Part shown: in pieces, positions 1 to 5,550 of the stretch | Layout: each line of letters begins with the position of its first letter | How positions within the stretch are numbered: the first letter of the stretch is position 1 | Assembly: GCA_021413405.1 (NCBI GenBank) | Contig: JAIOQL010000348.1 | Location: 1-8,737, forward strand | From: Leptospira sp. | GTDB taxonomy: Bacteria; Spirochaetota; Leptospiria; Leptospirales; Leptospiraceae | Direction: 5' to 3' | DNA length: 8,737 nucleotides | Made by a program: the position numbers and the translations under genes | Notes under the pieces: model-generated | What the model was told of the DNA's origin: nothing | Database searches by the model: none | The model's input: the letters and a program-made list of their open reading frames with translations, nothing else

Positions 1-854
1 ATCAATTGGAATTTCTGCGAATCACTAAACGGGCCATTAAGGCTGACTCTGGAAAACAGTACGCCAGGGCATTTAACCTGTTCCAGGATGCGATAAAGCT
101 GACGGAAAATACTCCGGCAATTATCCGCATCATGGGAAGACAGGCCTGGTGTCTGCATTTTGTGTGGAATCATGAAGACGCTTTGGCTCTTGTTAACCGG
201 ATACTGGAAGAATATCCGGAACATCCGGTCGGTTATTTGATAAATGCTTCTTTCTTTGTAAAAATAAACCGCGCAAAGACTGCGAAATCAATTTTAAAAA
301 AGGGGCTGGAGAAATTTCCTGATCAGCTTGAATTATATCTGACACTTGCCAGTATTCTGAAGGATACTGAGCGTTCAAACGAAGCAATTGATGTTTTGAA
401 ACGGGCATTGTCACATGAAAAGTTGTCGCGTGGAAGGGGAATCGAGCGAAGGGACATTTGGGCGGAGCTAGGATCTCTTTATTTCGAACGGGGAGACTAT
501 AATTCAAGCATTGCGTGTTTTAAAAAAGGTATGCGGATGGGATCTGAAGAAAATTTTCTGCACTTTGATATACTTGCTCTTTGCTATCTGAAATTGAACG
601 ACTCTAAAAATTCACTGAAGTATATCGATTTGCATCTGCATTATTTCGGCGATCATTATCCGGAAGATTTTATAATAAAGGCAAGGGCCCATGCAAAACT
701 CGGCGAACTCCCTCTTGCGACGTCGAATATTCTGCATGCGTATTCTTTTGAAAATAGCATTAACCTGAGTTCCGAAGACATGATTGATTTCGCCCCACTC
801 ATTCAGAGCGGGTTCTTTAATACACTGGACAAAGTTGATATTGACGAAATCTGA
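1..854 (+). CDS. TPR-repeat protein, 5' end cut by window edge
   Basis: The reading frame is open to the left edge (codon 3-5 is CAA), so the first visible TTG at position 6 is probably an internal Leu and the gene likely starts outside the window. The 282 visible residues form about six tetratricopeptide units: near residues 37-70, 72-105 (HPVGYLINASFFV...A...L...L...P), 107-138, 150-182 (IWAELGSLYFERGDYNSSIACF), 184-217 and 218-250. Spacing of small and aromatic residues fits the TPR consensus. No signal peptide or membrane segment is seen in the visible part. TPR arrays are protein-binding scaffolds; no catalytic domain is visible and no partner can be named. The stop lies one base from the convergent stop of the next gene, with no clear terminator between them. 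The TPR fold is secure; the role is unknown. Confidence 0.85.
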   Translation, partial: QLEFLRITKRAIKADSGKQYARAFNLFQDAIKLTENTPAIIRIMGRQAWCLHFVWNHEDALALVNRILEEYPEHPVGYLINASFFVKINRAKTAKSILKKGLEKFPDQLELYLTLASILKDTERSNEAIDVLKRALSHEKLSRGRGIERRDIWAELGSLYFERGDYNSSIACFKKGMRMGSEENFLHFDILALCYLKLNDSKNSLKYIDLHLHYFGDHYPEDFIIKARAHAKLGELPLATSNILHAYSFENSINLSSEDMIDFAPLIQSGFFNTLDKVDIDEI

Positions 855-855
855 A

Positions 856-2220
856 TTATTTTTTGTTCAGATAAGTGCCTGCTTCCGGAACGAGTTCTTC
901 TTCAGGTACCAGTATCCTGATATCTGTTTTCGGTGATTTCGCAGATTCGAGAGTTCCAAAATCCCCGGAAATTGAATTTTCAACCAGATCCTTAATCATT
1001 GCAGAAATCTGTGGATCTTTGCAATTCTGTATTGCTATAATATTCGGTGCGTCTTTTTCCCAGCGAAATTTAACATCGGGATTTGAAACAAAGACTGATT
1101 CACAAATCCCGTCCCCGTCAGCATCGATCAGGACGTATCTTGTTGAGTCCCCTCCGATAAGAGTGATTTTCTTTGAAGTCAATTGAGGCCTGTTGCCAGT
1201 TGACGCTGGTTCAACAGGTTTCTTCTCAACGCCTTTATTTTCCTGGGGTTTCCCGGAATTTGATTCATCTGTCTTTAAAATGGCCGGATCAGCTGGAATT
1301 GGAATCTGTTCTATCTGAATTTTGGAGTTTGTTGAGTTGAGATTTGAGATATAATTTTTATACTTATCAATGTGCGCCTGTATGAGTTTATTACGCAACT
1401 CCTGGAACATTTTTGAATAAGTTGTTTGAACAAATGTTTTGCCAGGCTTATCAACTCTTGTGAAATCGGGATGACCGGAACTTCTTGCATATAAAAAATA
1501 ATCAGGATTTCCGTCCATTTGATTTGTGAAAAATTCCTGATCAGAATCACTCCCGGGAGATTTTATCTCGCTGAGTTTTTCTTTTGAATCGGGTTTATTT
1601 ATATTGCGGAGAGCTGATTTGAGAAATTCTGCCCGCTCCTTCATGCGCGTTGCAGCCTCTTCTTTCTTTTGCTTTGCTTCTTTGTACTGGGCAGAAGAAG
1701 CACCATTTCCCCTCAGTCGGGATTCCTCTTCTGATTCAGCCGATTTAACCGAACTGACTAATTTTCTTAATTCCAGATCGTTCCGTACCAGTATCCTGAG
1801 AAGTTCAGAATCATACTCTTCCAGTGGTTTGCCAAAACTACCTACATGCAACGCTCTTTTTGATCTTTGTGCATCAATTTCCTGGAAATCTTTCAGGAAA
1901 TACAATCTTTCTTTATAGGCATTTAGTTTTTCATTGTATTCATTTTTCTTTCGGGATGTATCCGTCGGATCATCGTACCCGTCTTTCAGAATGTAGGTTT
2001 CTCCGCCTTTGATCACTACAAGTGTGGCTTCTGAATTATCTATGAATGGATGAGTTCCTTTGACATTCTTTCCTTTCGGATCTATCTGGTTTGAATAATG
2101 AAATGCAAGTCTGTCTGTTTTGAGATCGTTCATGTTTTCAAGAGTTGGTGACGCCTTGAAAGCTGGCTCGGCTATGAGTGCAGAAGAGAAAAGGTAGAAA
2201 TAGGCTATTTTTGATTTCAT
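856..2220 (-). CDS. hypothetical exported protein with coiled coil and DxDxDG motif (454 aa)
   Basis: I do not recognise the family. The frame runs open to 2319, but the start at 2220 is preferred. It has GGAGG nine bases upstream, and the protein then opens with a signal peptide (MKSKIAYFYLFSSALIAEP; likely cut after Ala17). The mature protein is hydrophilic. Residues ~147-212 are rich in Glu, Lys, Arg and Ala and look coiled-coil. A Lys/Pro/Asn/Ser linker (~315-345) follows, then a C-terminal domain with YVLIDADGDGICESVFVS. There DADGDG (from residue 366) resembles calcium-binding loops of EF-hand-like or thrombospondin-type repeats. The protein probably acts in the periplasm or at the surface. 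It lies 104 bp downstream of the signal-peptidase-like gene on the same strand, with its own ribosome site and a palindrome upstream, so it may be expressed separately. Confidence 0.8.
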   Translation of the reverse strand: MKSKIAYFYLFSSALIAEPAFKASPTLENMNDLKTDRLAFHYSNQIDPKGKNVKGTHPFIDNSEATLVVIKGGETYILKDGYDDPTDTSRKKNEYNEKLNAYKERLYFLKDFQEIDAQRSKRALHVGSFGKPLEEYDSELLRILVRNDLELRKLVSSVKSAESEEESRLRGNGASSAQYKEAKQKKEEAATRMKERAEFLKSALRNINKPDSKEKLSEIKSPGSDSDQEFFTNQMDGNPDYFLYARSSGHPDFTRVDKPGKTFVQTTYSKMFQELRNKLIQAHIDKYKNYISNLNSTNSKIQIEQIPIPADPAILKTDESNSGKPQENKGVEKKPVEPASTGNRPQLTSKKITLIGGDSTRYVLIDADGDGICESVFVSNPDVKFRWEKDAPNIIAIQNCKDPQISAMIKDLVENSISGDFGTLESAKSPKTDIRILVPEEELVPEAGTYLNKK

Positions 2221-2229
2221 TATATGATG

Positions 2230-2234
2230 CCTCC
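2230..2234 (-). promoter_or_regulatory. Shine-Dalgarno GGAGG for the 454-aa exported protein
   Basis: The minus strand reads GGAGG with nine bases before the ATG at 2220. It decides the start: the 33-codon upstream extension would run through this site and add a basic stretch in front of a good signal peptide. Confidence 0.75.
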
Positions 2235-2253
2235 GGAAAAAAGACCGTTTGAA

Positions 2254-2270
2254 TTTTAAGGTCCTTAAAA
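2254..2270. promoter_or_regulatory. perfect 17-bp palindrome, operator-like
   Basis: TTTTAAGG-T-CCTTAAAA is a perfect inverted repeat of 8-bp arms around one central base. It lies 33 bp before the ATG of the 454-aa exported protein, in the gap after the signal-peptidase-like gene. The arms are AT-rich with a one-base loop, so a hairpin terminator is unlikely and a dimeric regulator site is the better reading. This is inference; no matching known operator is recognised and no convincing -35/-10 pair was found beside it. Confidence 0.4.
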
Positions 2271-2324
2271 CACTACGCAGCAGGCTTGGAAAATGTTCAA
2301 TCCAATAAATCGAAGTCACAAGAA

Positions 2325-2903
2325 TCAGAAAATGATCTTTCCAATGATGTTTGATTCCGGGATAAGTCCAAGTTCACGGGAATCAAGACTCTCATCCCGA
2401 TTATCTGAAAGTAAAAAAAAAGTTCCTTCTTTCACATATATTTCTCCAGTATTGTCCCGTTTCGAGAAAGAAGAAGGGAAAACACGGGTATCCGTAAAAA
2501 GGACTTTCCCGGCATTCAATCTGATTGGATTTCCGTTCCTGAGTGTATCTTTATCTTTGATTTCAAACTTATCACCGGCTTTTGCTGCAATTCTCGAAAT
2601 GAAAACTCTTTGCGGATCGAGCGGGCTCCTTGAAAGAACGGTGTCTCCAATGAGCAAATTTTCCTTTCTGAAAATCGGGGTGATGAAAACAAGTTTTCCT
2701 GTCTTCCATTCCGGAGCCATGAAATTATTTTCCATCCGGATCGGGTAGATTAAAAATTGGCGGATGGTCAGCGCGAGAATTGATCCCGCAAAAATAGAAA
2801 TTAGAATTCTGATTATTATCCGTTGAATACTTTTACGGGAATCCTGTTTTGATTCTTTATTTCTTTTTATAAAAAGGTCATTCTTTGAATTCCGTTTCTG
2901 CAT
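2325..2903 (-). CDS. signal peptidase I (LepB/S26)-like protein lacking the Ser/Lys dyad
   Basis: A 192-aa single-pass membrane protein: basic N-terminus, membrane helix ~28-46, then an S26-type extracytoplasmic domain. Family boxes are visible. PIRMENNFMAP (55-64) aligns with box B (G-x-SM-x-P), RVFISRIAAKAGD (99-111) with box D (Y-x-KR-x-x-x-x-GD), and LSDNRDESLDSR (165-176) with box E (GDN...SxDSR). Signal peptidase I cleaves leader peptides using a Ser/Lys dyad. Here the Ser position is Phe61 (TTC) and the Lys position is Ser103 (TCG), both read directly from the DNA, so ordinary catalysis is not expected. It may be a non-catalytic paralogue or a protease with a different mechanism. The start is one base after the argF stop, with no strong ribosome site, suggesting coupling. 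Fold assignment is strong; function is uncertain. The frame is intact, so this is not obvious decay. Confidence 0.85.
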   Translation of the reverse strand: MQKRNSKNDLFIKRNKESKQDSRKSIQRIIIRILISIFAGSILALTIRQFLIYPIRMENNFMAPEWKTGKLVFITPIFRKENLLIGDTVLSRSPLDPQRVFISRIAAKAGDKFEIKDKDTLRNGNPIRLNAGKVLFTDTRVFPSSFSKRDNTGEIYVKEGTFFLLSDNRDESLDSRELGLIPESNIIGKIIF

Positions 2904-2904
2904 T

Positions 2905-3837
2905 TTATTTTGTGCCCAGGAGTTTCAGAATTATTGCTTTTTGAGCATCAAGCCTGTTTTCTGCCTGCTGGAAAATGATCGACCTGTCACTTTGCACTAC
3001 TTCACGCGTGATCTCGAAACCTGCATGAATCGGCATATCATGCATTATTTTTGCTTTTGTATATTTTAACAATTCTGAATTGATCTGGTATGGCATCATC
3101 ATTTCAATCCTTTCTTTTTTTGCAGCAGCGAAGGCCGGATCATAAAAAAATTCCATATCAACCCAGGTATCTGTGTAAAGATAATCGCAGTCTTTTATTG
3201 CTTTTCTTATATCTGTTTCCCAGCTGATCGTTCCACGTTCTTTTGCTTTTTCAACTACGGAATCAACAATTGATTCTTTATTTGCAATCGGAGTAACCAA
3301 TGTGAGGTGCATTCCGCACGCGGATGTGATCCCTATCAGAGAATTTACAACATTGTTGTGAACACCGACATAACACAAATGGGTTCCTTCCAGTTTATTC
3401 CTGTCCAGCTTTATTGTGAGAATATCGGCTAACGCCTGGCAGGGGTGAAAAAGATTGCAGCAGCCGTTAATGACCGGAACTTTTGAACCGGATTTGAGAA
3501 TCAGCAGATCCTCGTGTTTTTTCATCCTTGCCATGATTACGGAAACGTTGCGGGATAAATATTCTGCTTCGAAATCAATGTCGCTTAGCATAAAATTGGA
3601 AGAGATCCAATCGAGATAAATGGCGTGCCCCCCAATCTCTGTCATCCCTGCTTCAAAGGAGACTCTTGTTCTTGTCGAAGTCTTCTGGAAAAGCATCGCC
3701 ATCGTACGACCCTGCATGTGACCGGAAAAAAAGACCCTGTTATTTTTTACGAAAATTGCAAAATCAATGAGTTCCCGGATTTCTTCCGGTTTCCAGTCAT
3801 TCCAGGTGATTAAATGTCTTACTTCATTCATAGGCAT
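2905..3837 (-). CDS. argF: ornithine carbamoyltransferase-family protein (ArgF-like, atypical substrate residues)
   Basis: 310 aa, the usual length for cytoplasmic transcarbamylases, which move the carbamoyl group from carbamoyl phosphate to an amine (ornithine to citrulline in arginine synthesis). The phosphate loop STRTR is at 54-58, a conserved Arg at 104, HPCQALAD at 131-138, HNNVVNSL at 160-167, and AENRLDAQKAI near the C-terminus, which fits the ornithine rather than the aspartate branch. Deviations: the D-x-x-x-S-M-G motif reads DTWVDM (223-228) and the HCLP motif reads HDMP (266-269), so Ser and Cys positions near ornithine are both Asp. HPCQ, a Trp at 77 and ENRLxxQKAI also occur in acetylornithine transcarbamylases as I recall them, so the true substrate is open. 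The start at 3837 lacks a strong ribosome site; Met3 (3831) is an alternative. It is first in the leftward block with the signal-peptidase-like gene. Confidence 0.85.
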   Translation of the reverse strand: MPMNEVRHLITWNDWKPEEIRELIDFAIFVKNNRVFFSGHMQGRTMAMLFQKTSTRTRVSFEAGMTEIGGHAIYLDWISSNFMLSDIDFEAEYLSRNVSVIMARMKKHEDLLILKSGSKVPVINGCCNLFHPCQALADILTIKLDRNKLEGTHLCYVGVHNNVVNSLIGITSACGMHLTLVTPIANKESIVDSVVEKAKERGTISWETDIRKAIKDCDYLYTDTWVDMEFFYDPAFAAAKKERIEMMMPYQINSELLKYTKAKIMHDMPIHAGFEITREVVQSDRSIIFQQAENRLDAQKAIILKLLGTK

Positions 3838-3911
3838 ATAGTATTATCGGCTTCTTTGAATCGGGTTTTTACTCAGGCGGACTACATTTAGACGGTTTAA
3901 TTCAAGAGATT

Positions 3912-4012
3912 GGGCGTGACCTGACCCCTCGTGATGGGTCAGGTCGCGTGCGCACCTTCGGTCAAAAAATTGCTTCACAATTTTGTTGACCCCGGCTTGC
4001 CCGCTCACGCCT
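3912..4012. repeat. ~100-bp multi-hairpin palindromic element (REP/MITE-like)
   Basis: The ends are inverted: GGCGTGA (3913-3919) and TCACGCC (4005-4011). Inside lie GACCTGACCC (3918-3927) pairing with GGGTCAGGTC (3936-3945), extendable to 13 pairs with one G-T; a GTGCGCAC palindrome (3948-3955); and a third stem GGTCAAAAAATTG (3960-3972) with CAATTTTGTTGACC (3978-3991), one base bulged. The arrangement is a closed outer stem with inner hairpins, like a cloverleaf. It is GC-richer than its surroundings, encodes nothing, and lies 74 bp upstream of argF. The layout resembles short non-autonomous interspersed repeats of bacterial genomes, but only one copy is in the window, so repetition is inferred. 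Confidence 0.6.
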
Positions 4013-4027
4013 GATGAGGTAAAATTT

Positions 4028-4455
4028 CTATTCAATACTGGAAAACCCTTTATCCCGAAGTTCCTGATTCAGAAAAACTTCATTTTCTAAATAATCAGCT
4101 TCCTTCTTCTTTTTAAGTAAAAATACATCCCCGATGAATCTTCCTTATTTATCCTCTCTGTGTGTTTTCAGTAATAGGTCGGGAGATTTTTTCAATTGCC
4201 GTTTTAAATAATTAAAAAATCTTTTTCCTCCGGGCCTCTCCAGAACCCCGATTTTATCAGGTTTTAAAGGCCTTTCAGAGATCAGCCTCATCGTCAGTTC
4301 CCGGTGTGACCAAATACCCACAGAACATTCTATTTGCCATTTCTGGCAATGGAGTATTCGTCAAAAAGTTTTGTCAAATAAACAATATTTAGGAATTCCG
4401 GAATAAAAAGTAAATCGCTATCCTGAGATTCCGAAAGCAGTAGCGAGTATCTCGA
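4028..4455 (-). pseudogene. decayed leftward gene remnant, family not recognised
   Basis: Three stretches on the minus strand read as natural protein but are broken. The first (4455 to 4330, 41 codons, containing FLNIVYLTKLFDEYSIARNGK) ends at TAG. Adding one A to the AAA run just before that stop joins it in frame to IECSVGIWSHRELTMRLISE... That frame, with an ATG at 4291, continues for 48 codons to a TAA at 4145-4147. The same frame resumes directly with GRFIGDVFLLKKKKEADYLE... for 38 codons to a TAG at 4028. One frameshift and one nonsense codon would therefore restore about 125 codons. No start is found upstream, where a short repeat sits at 4472-4514. A small intact 48-aa gene at 4145-4291 is an alternative. 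The region could still be chance open sequence, so confidence is low. Confidence 0.35.
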
Positions 4456-4471
4456 CTACATAAGGTTTTTT

Positions 4472-4514
4472 GTCATTGAGATTGTCACGACTTCTGACGA
4501 AGTCTCGCAATGAC
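4472..4514. repeat. GTCATTG...CAATGAC hairpin repeat (short copy)
   Basis: GTCATTG (4472-4478) pairs with CAATGAC (4508-4514), and inside them GACTTC (4489-4494) pairs with GAAGTC (4499-4504) around a TGAC loop. The right half (GAGATT-xx-CACG...CGCAATGAC) matches the right end of the larger element at 5366-5480. This GTCATTGCGAG type of interspersed repeat is common in intergenic DNA of many bacteria. The T-run precedes the stem on the plus strand, so it is not a rho-independent terminator in either direction. Confidence 0.6.
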
Positions 4515-4602
4515 GCAAGAATTTTCAACGCAAATAGTAATGGATTCACTCGAAGGCATTTCAAGTCTCTGTAAGTAAAACGGTGATGCAATGTCGTTGC
4601 CG

Positions 4603-5256
4603 CTATCTTTTCCTTACTATCCAGATTATCGAGGCTGTATTTGTAAAAACCAGAAGAATGATCACGCCTATTAAAAAAATCAGTTGCCCACGATTAAGAA
4701 TAAAGAATTTATTCTGATTCAAGTCAATATTCTGATAGGAAAGAAAGCTTTCAGAAATAGATTTTTGCTCTTCACTTTTGAATAAATCTGCAAAATACGC
4801 TGAATCTTCCGGTTTCAATTTATTGGTTTCAACGAGAATGCCGGATTGTTTCTCAATCAAATAATACTTTTTGTTCTCTCCTGAGTTACTTGATTCCGTC
4901 AGTGATTCATTACCCTTCGGTGGAACCGGAGAAAGATCCCGCAATTTTCTATCCTTCAATTGATTATATCTTTTCAGGCCAAGCTTATGATTTGGCCAGG
5001 CGATATAGACTTTCTTAAAATATTCAAACGCTGTTTTCAAATTGCTTACTTTATAATTTTTTTCTCCAAGTGATGCCCAGAGTTCCGCCTGAAGATAATT
5101 TAATTCAGGATCATTTTTGTTTTGAATTGAGAATCTACTAATTTCAGCATCAGCCGCTTCAAATTTTTCAGTTTTTAAATAATATCTGACTTTCTTGTAT
5201 TTTTCTGAAGAAACGGAAGTCTGAGACTGGAATAAAAAACAAAAAATCAAAATCAT
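4603..5256 (-). CDS. membrane-anchored TPR-like protein, unknown role (217 aa)
   Basis: I do not recognise the family. The frame is open to 5454, but the first 66 codons of that longer version run through repeat DNA (5281-5328 and part of 5366-5480). The Met at 5256 has AGGA five bases upstream and begins a hydrophobic leader (MILIFCFLFQSQTSVSS), so it is preferred. Residues ~19-104 are helical and TPR-like (KFEAADAEISRF...ELNYLQAELWASLGEKNY...TAFEYFKKVYIAWPNH). A polar linker rich in Ser, Asn and Glu follows, then a C-terminal membrane helix (~191-213) ending in WIVRKR. The expected arrangement is a periplasmic TPR domain with the short basic tail in the cytoplasm. TPR plus a C-terminal helix recalls small proteins of Bat-type operons, but no Bat neighbours are present. 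The repeats stand between it and the upstream lipoprotein gene. Confidence 0.75.
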   Translation of the reverse strand: MILIFCFLFQSQTSVSSEKYKKVRYYLKTEKFEAADAEISRFSIQNKNDPELNYLQAELWASLGEKNYKVSNLKTAFEYFKKVYIAWPNHKLGLKRYNQLKDRKLRDLSPVPPKGNESLTESSNSGENKKYYLIEKQSGILVETNKLKPEDSAYFADLFKSEEQKSISESFLSYQNIDLNQNKFFILNRGQLIFLIGVIILLVFTNTASIIWIVRKR

Positions 5257-5261
5257 GGTCA

Positions 5262-5265
5262 TCCT
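5262..5265 (-). promoter_or_regulatory. Shine-Dalgarno AGGA for the 217-aa membrane protein
   Basis: The minus strand reads CAGGATGACC then ATG at 5256, giving AGGA with five bases of spacing. It overlaps the in-frame ATG at 5262, so the Met at 5256 is the likelier start and the repeat-derived upstream extension is probably not translated. Confidence 0.5.
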
Positions 5266-5280
5266 GATGTACGTTATGAT

Positions 5281-5328
5281 ACTATTTCTTATCCGTGTTG
5301 ATCTGCGTTCATCAGTGGTAAATTTTCT
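5281..5328. repeat. 48-bp direct repeat, copy 1
   Basis: It matches 5479-5526 at 45 of 48 positions with no gaps; mismatches fall at three scattered sites. The core reads ATCCGTGTTGATCTGCGTTC. The reverse complement (TTACCAC-x-GATGAAC...ACACGGATAAG) resembles a motif often scattered between genes in environmental bacteria. It ends 24 bp before the start codon of the 217-aa membrane protein, so any promoter of that gene must lie in or beyond the repeat. Confidence 0.75.
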
Positions 5329-5365
5329 ATTTGAGACTCCCGGCAAGCGGGAGAGAATCTTTCCG

Positions 5366-5480
5366 GTGTCATTGCGTAGGATGCGCCATACCGTTTTTCT
5401 CCGGCCTGTCCGGAGTCTAATTCTGAAAAGATTACCTTGACTTGAGATTCCCACGTCGCTCTCGCTTCCCGCAATGACAC
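5366..5480. repeat. GTGTCATTGCG...CGCAATGACAC element, 115 bp
   Basis: It is bounded by perfect 11-bp inverted repeats, GTGTCATTGCG (5366-5376) and CGCAATGACAC (5470-5480). Inside is a CTCCGG-cctgt-CCGGAG hairpin (5399-5415). Just outside on the left is CTCCCG-gcaag-CGGGAG (5337-5353). The right part (GAGATT..CACG..CGCAATGAC, 5444-5478) is shared with the smaller element at 4472-4514, so both belong to one repeat family. The last two bases overlap the second 48-bp direct repeat. Confidence 0.65.
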
Positions 5481-5526
5481 TATTTCTTATCCGTGTTGGT
5501 CTGTGTTCATCCGTGGTAAATTTTCT
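5479..5526. repeat. 48-bp direct repeat, copy 2
   Basis: Second copy of the repeat at 5281-5328, offset by 198 bp and in the same orientation. The two copies bracket the inverted-repeat element. This copy ends 24 bp from the lipoprotein stop. Its core is ATCCGTGTTGGTCTGTGTTC followed by ATCCGTGGTAAATTTTCT. Confidence 0.75.
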
Positions 5527-5550
5527 TGCTCGGAGCCCTACTTGAAGTTG

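Noticed and set aside
193..507. 104-codon minus-strand frame within the TPR gene
   Set aside because: It is antisense to a well-supported TPR coding frame and shows no domain or start signal.
850..871. TCTGAA...TTCAGA hairpin with a T-run between the convergent stops
   Set aside because: The stem is only 6 bp of low GC and the T-run sits in the loop, so it is not a convincing terminator.
2221..2319. 33-residue upstream extension of the 454-aa protein
   Set aside because: The strong GGAGG at 2230-2234 and the signal peptide right after the ATG at 2220 favour the shorter form; the extension would bury the leader.
3844..4035. Possible 63-aa leftward gene
   Set aside because: It lies almost wholly inside the multi-hairpin repeat; its open frame follows from the palindromes, with no ribosome site or protein-like composition.
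4465..4520. Rho-independent terminator at the GTCATTG hairpin
   Set aside because: The T-run is on the 5' side on the plus strand, and the minus strand has an A-run after the stem, so neither direction gives stem plus U-tract.
4515..4602. Open minus-strand stretch with protein-like text (IASPFYLQRLEMPSSESITICVEN)
   Set aside because: It is short, begins inside the 3' end of the 217-aa gene in another frame, and runs into the GTCATTG repeat; not enough to call a gene.
5289..5480. Open frame of 63 codons on the minus strand across the repeats
   Set aside because: It consists of the 48-bp repeat and the inverted-repeat element, without a ribosome site; a shadow of repeat DNA.
5281..5526. CRISPR array from the repeated units
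   Set aside because: There are only two copies, 198 bp apart, with an inverted-repeat element as 'spacer' and no cas gene.
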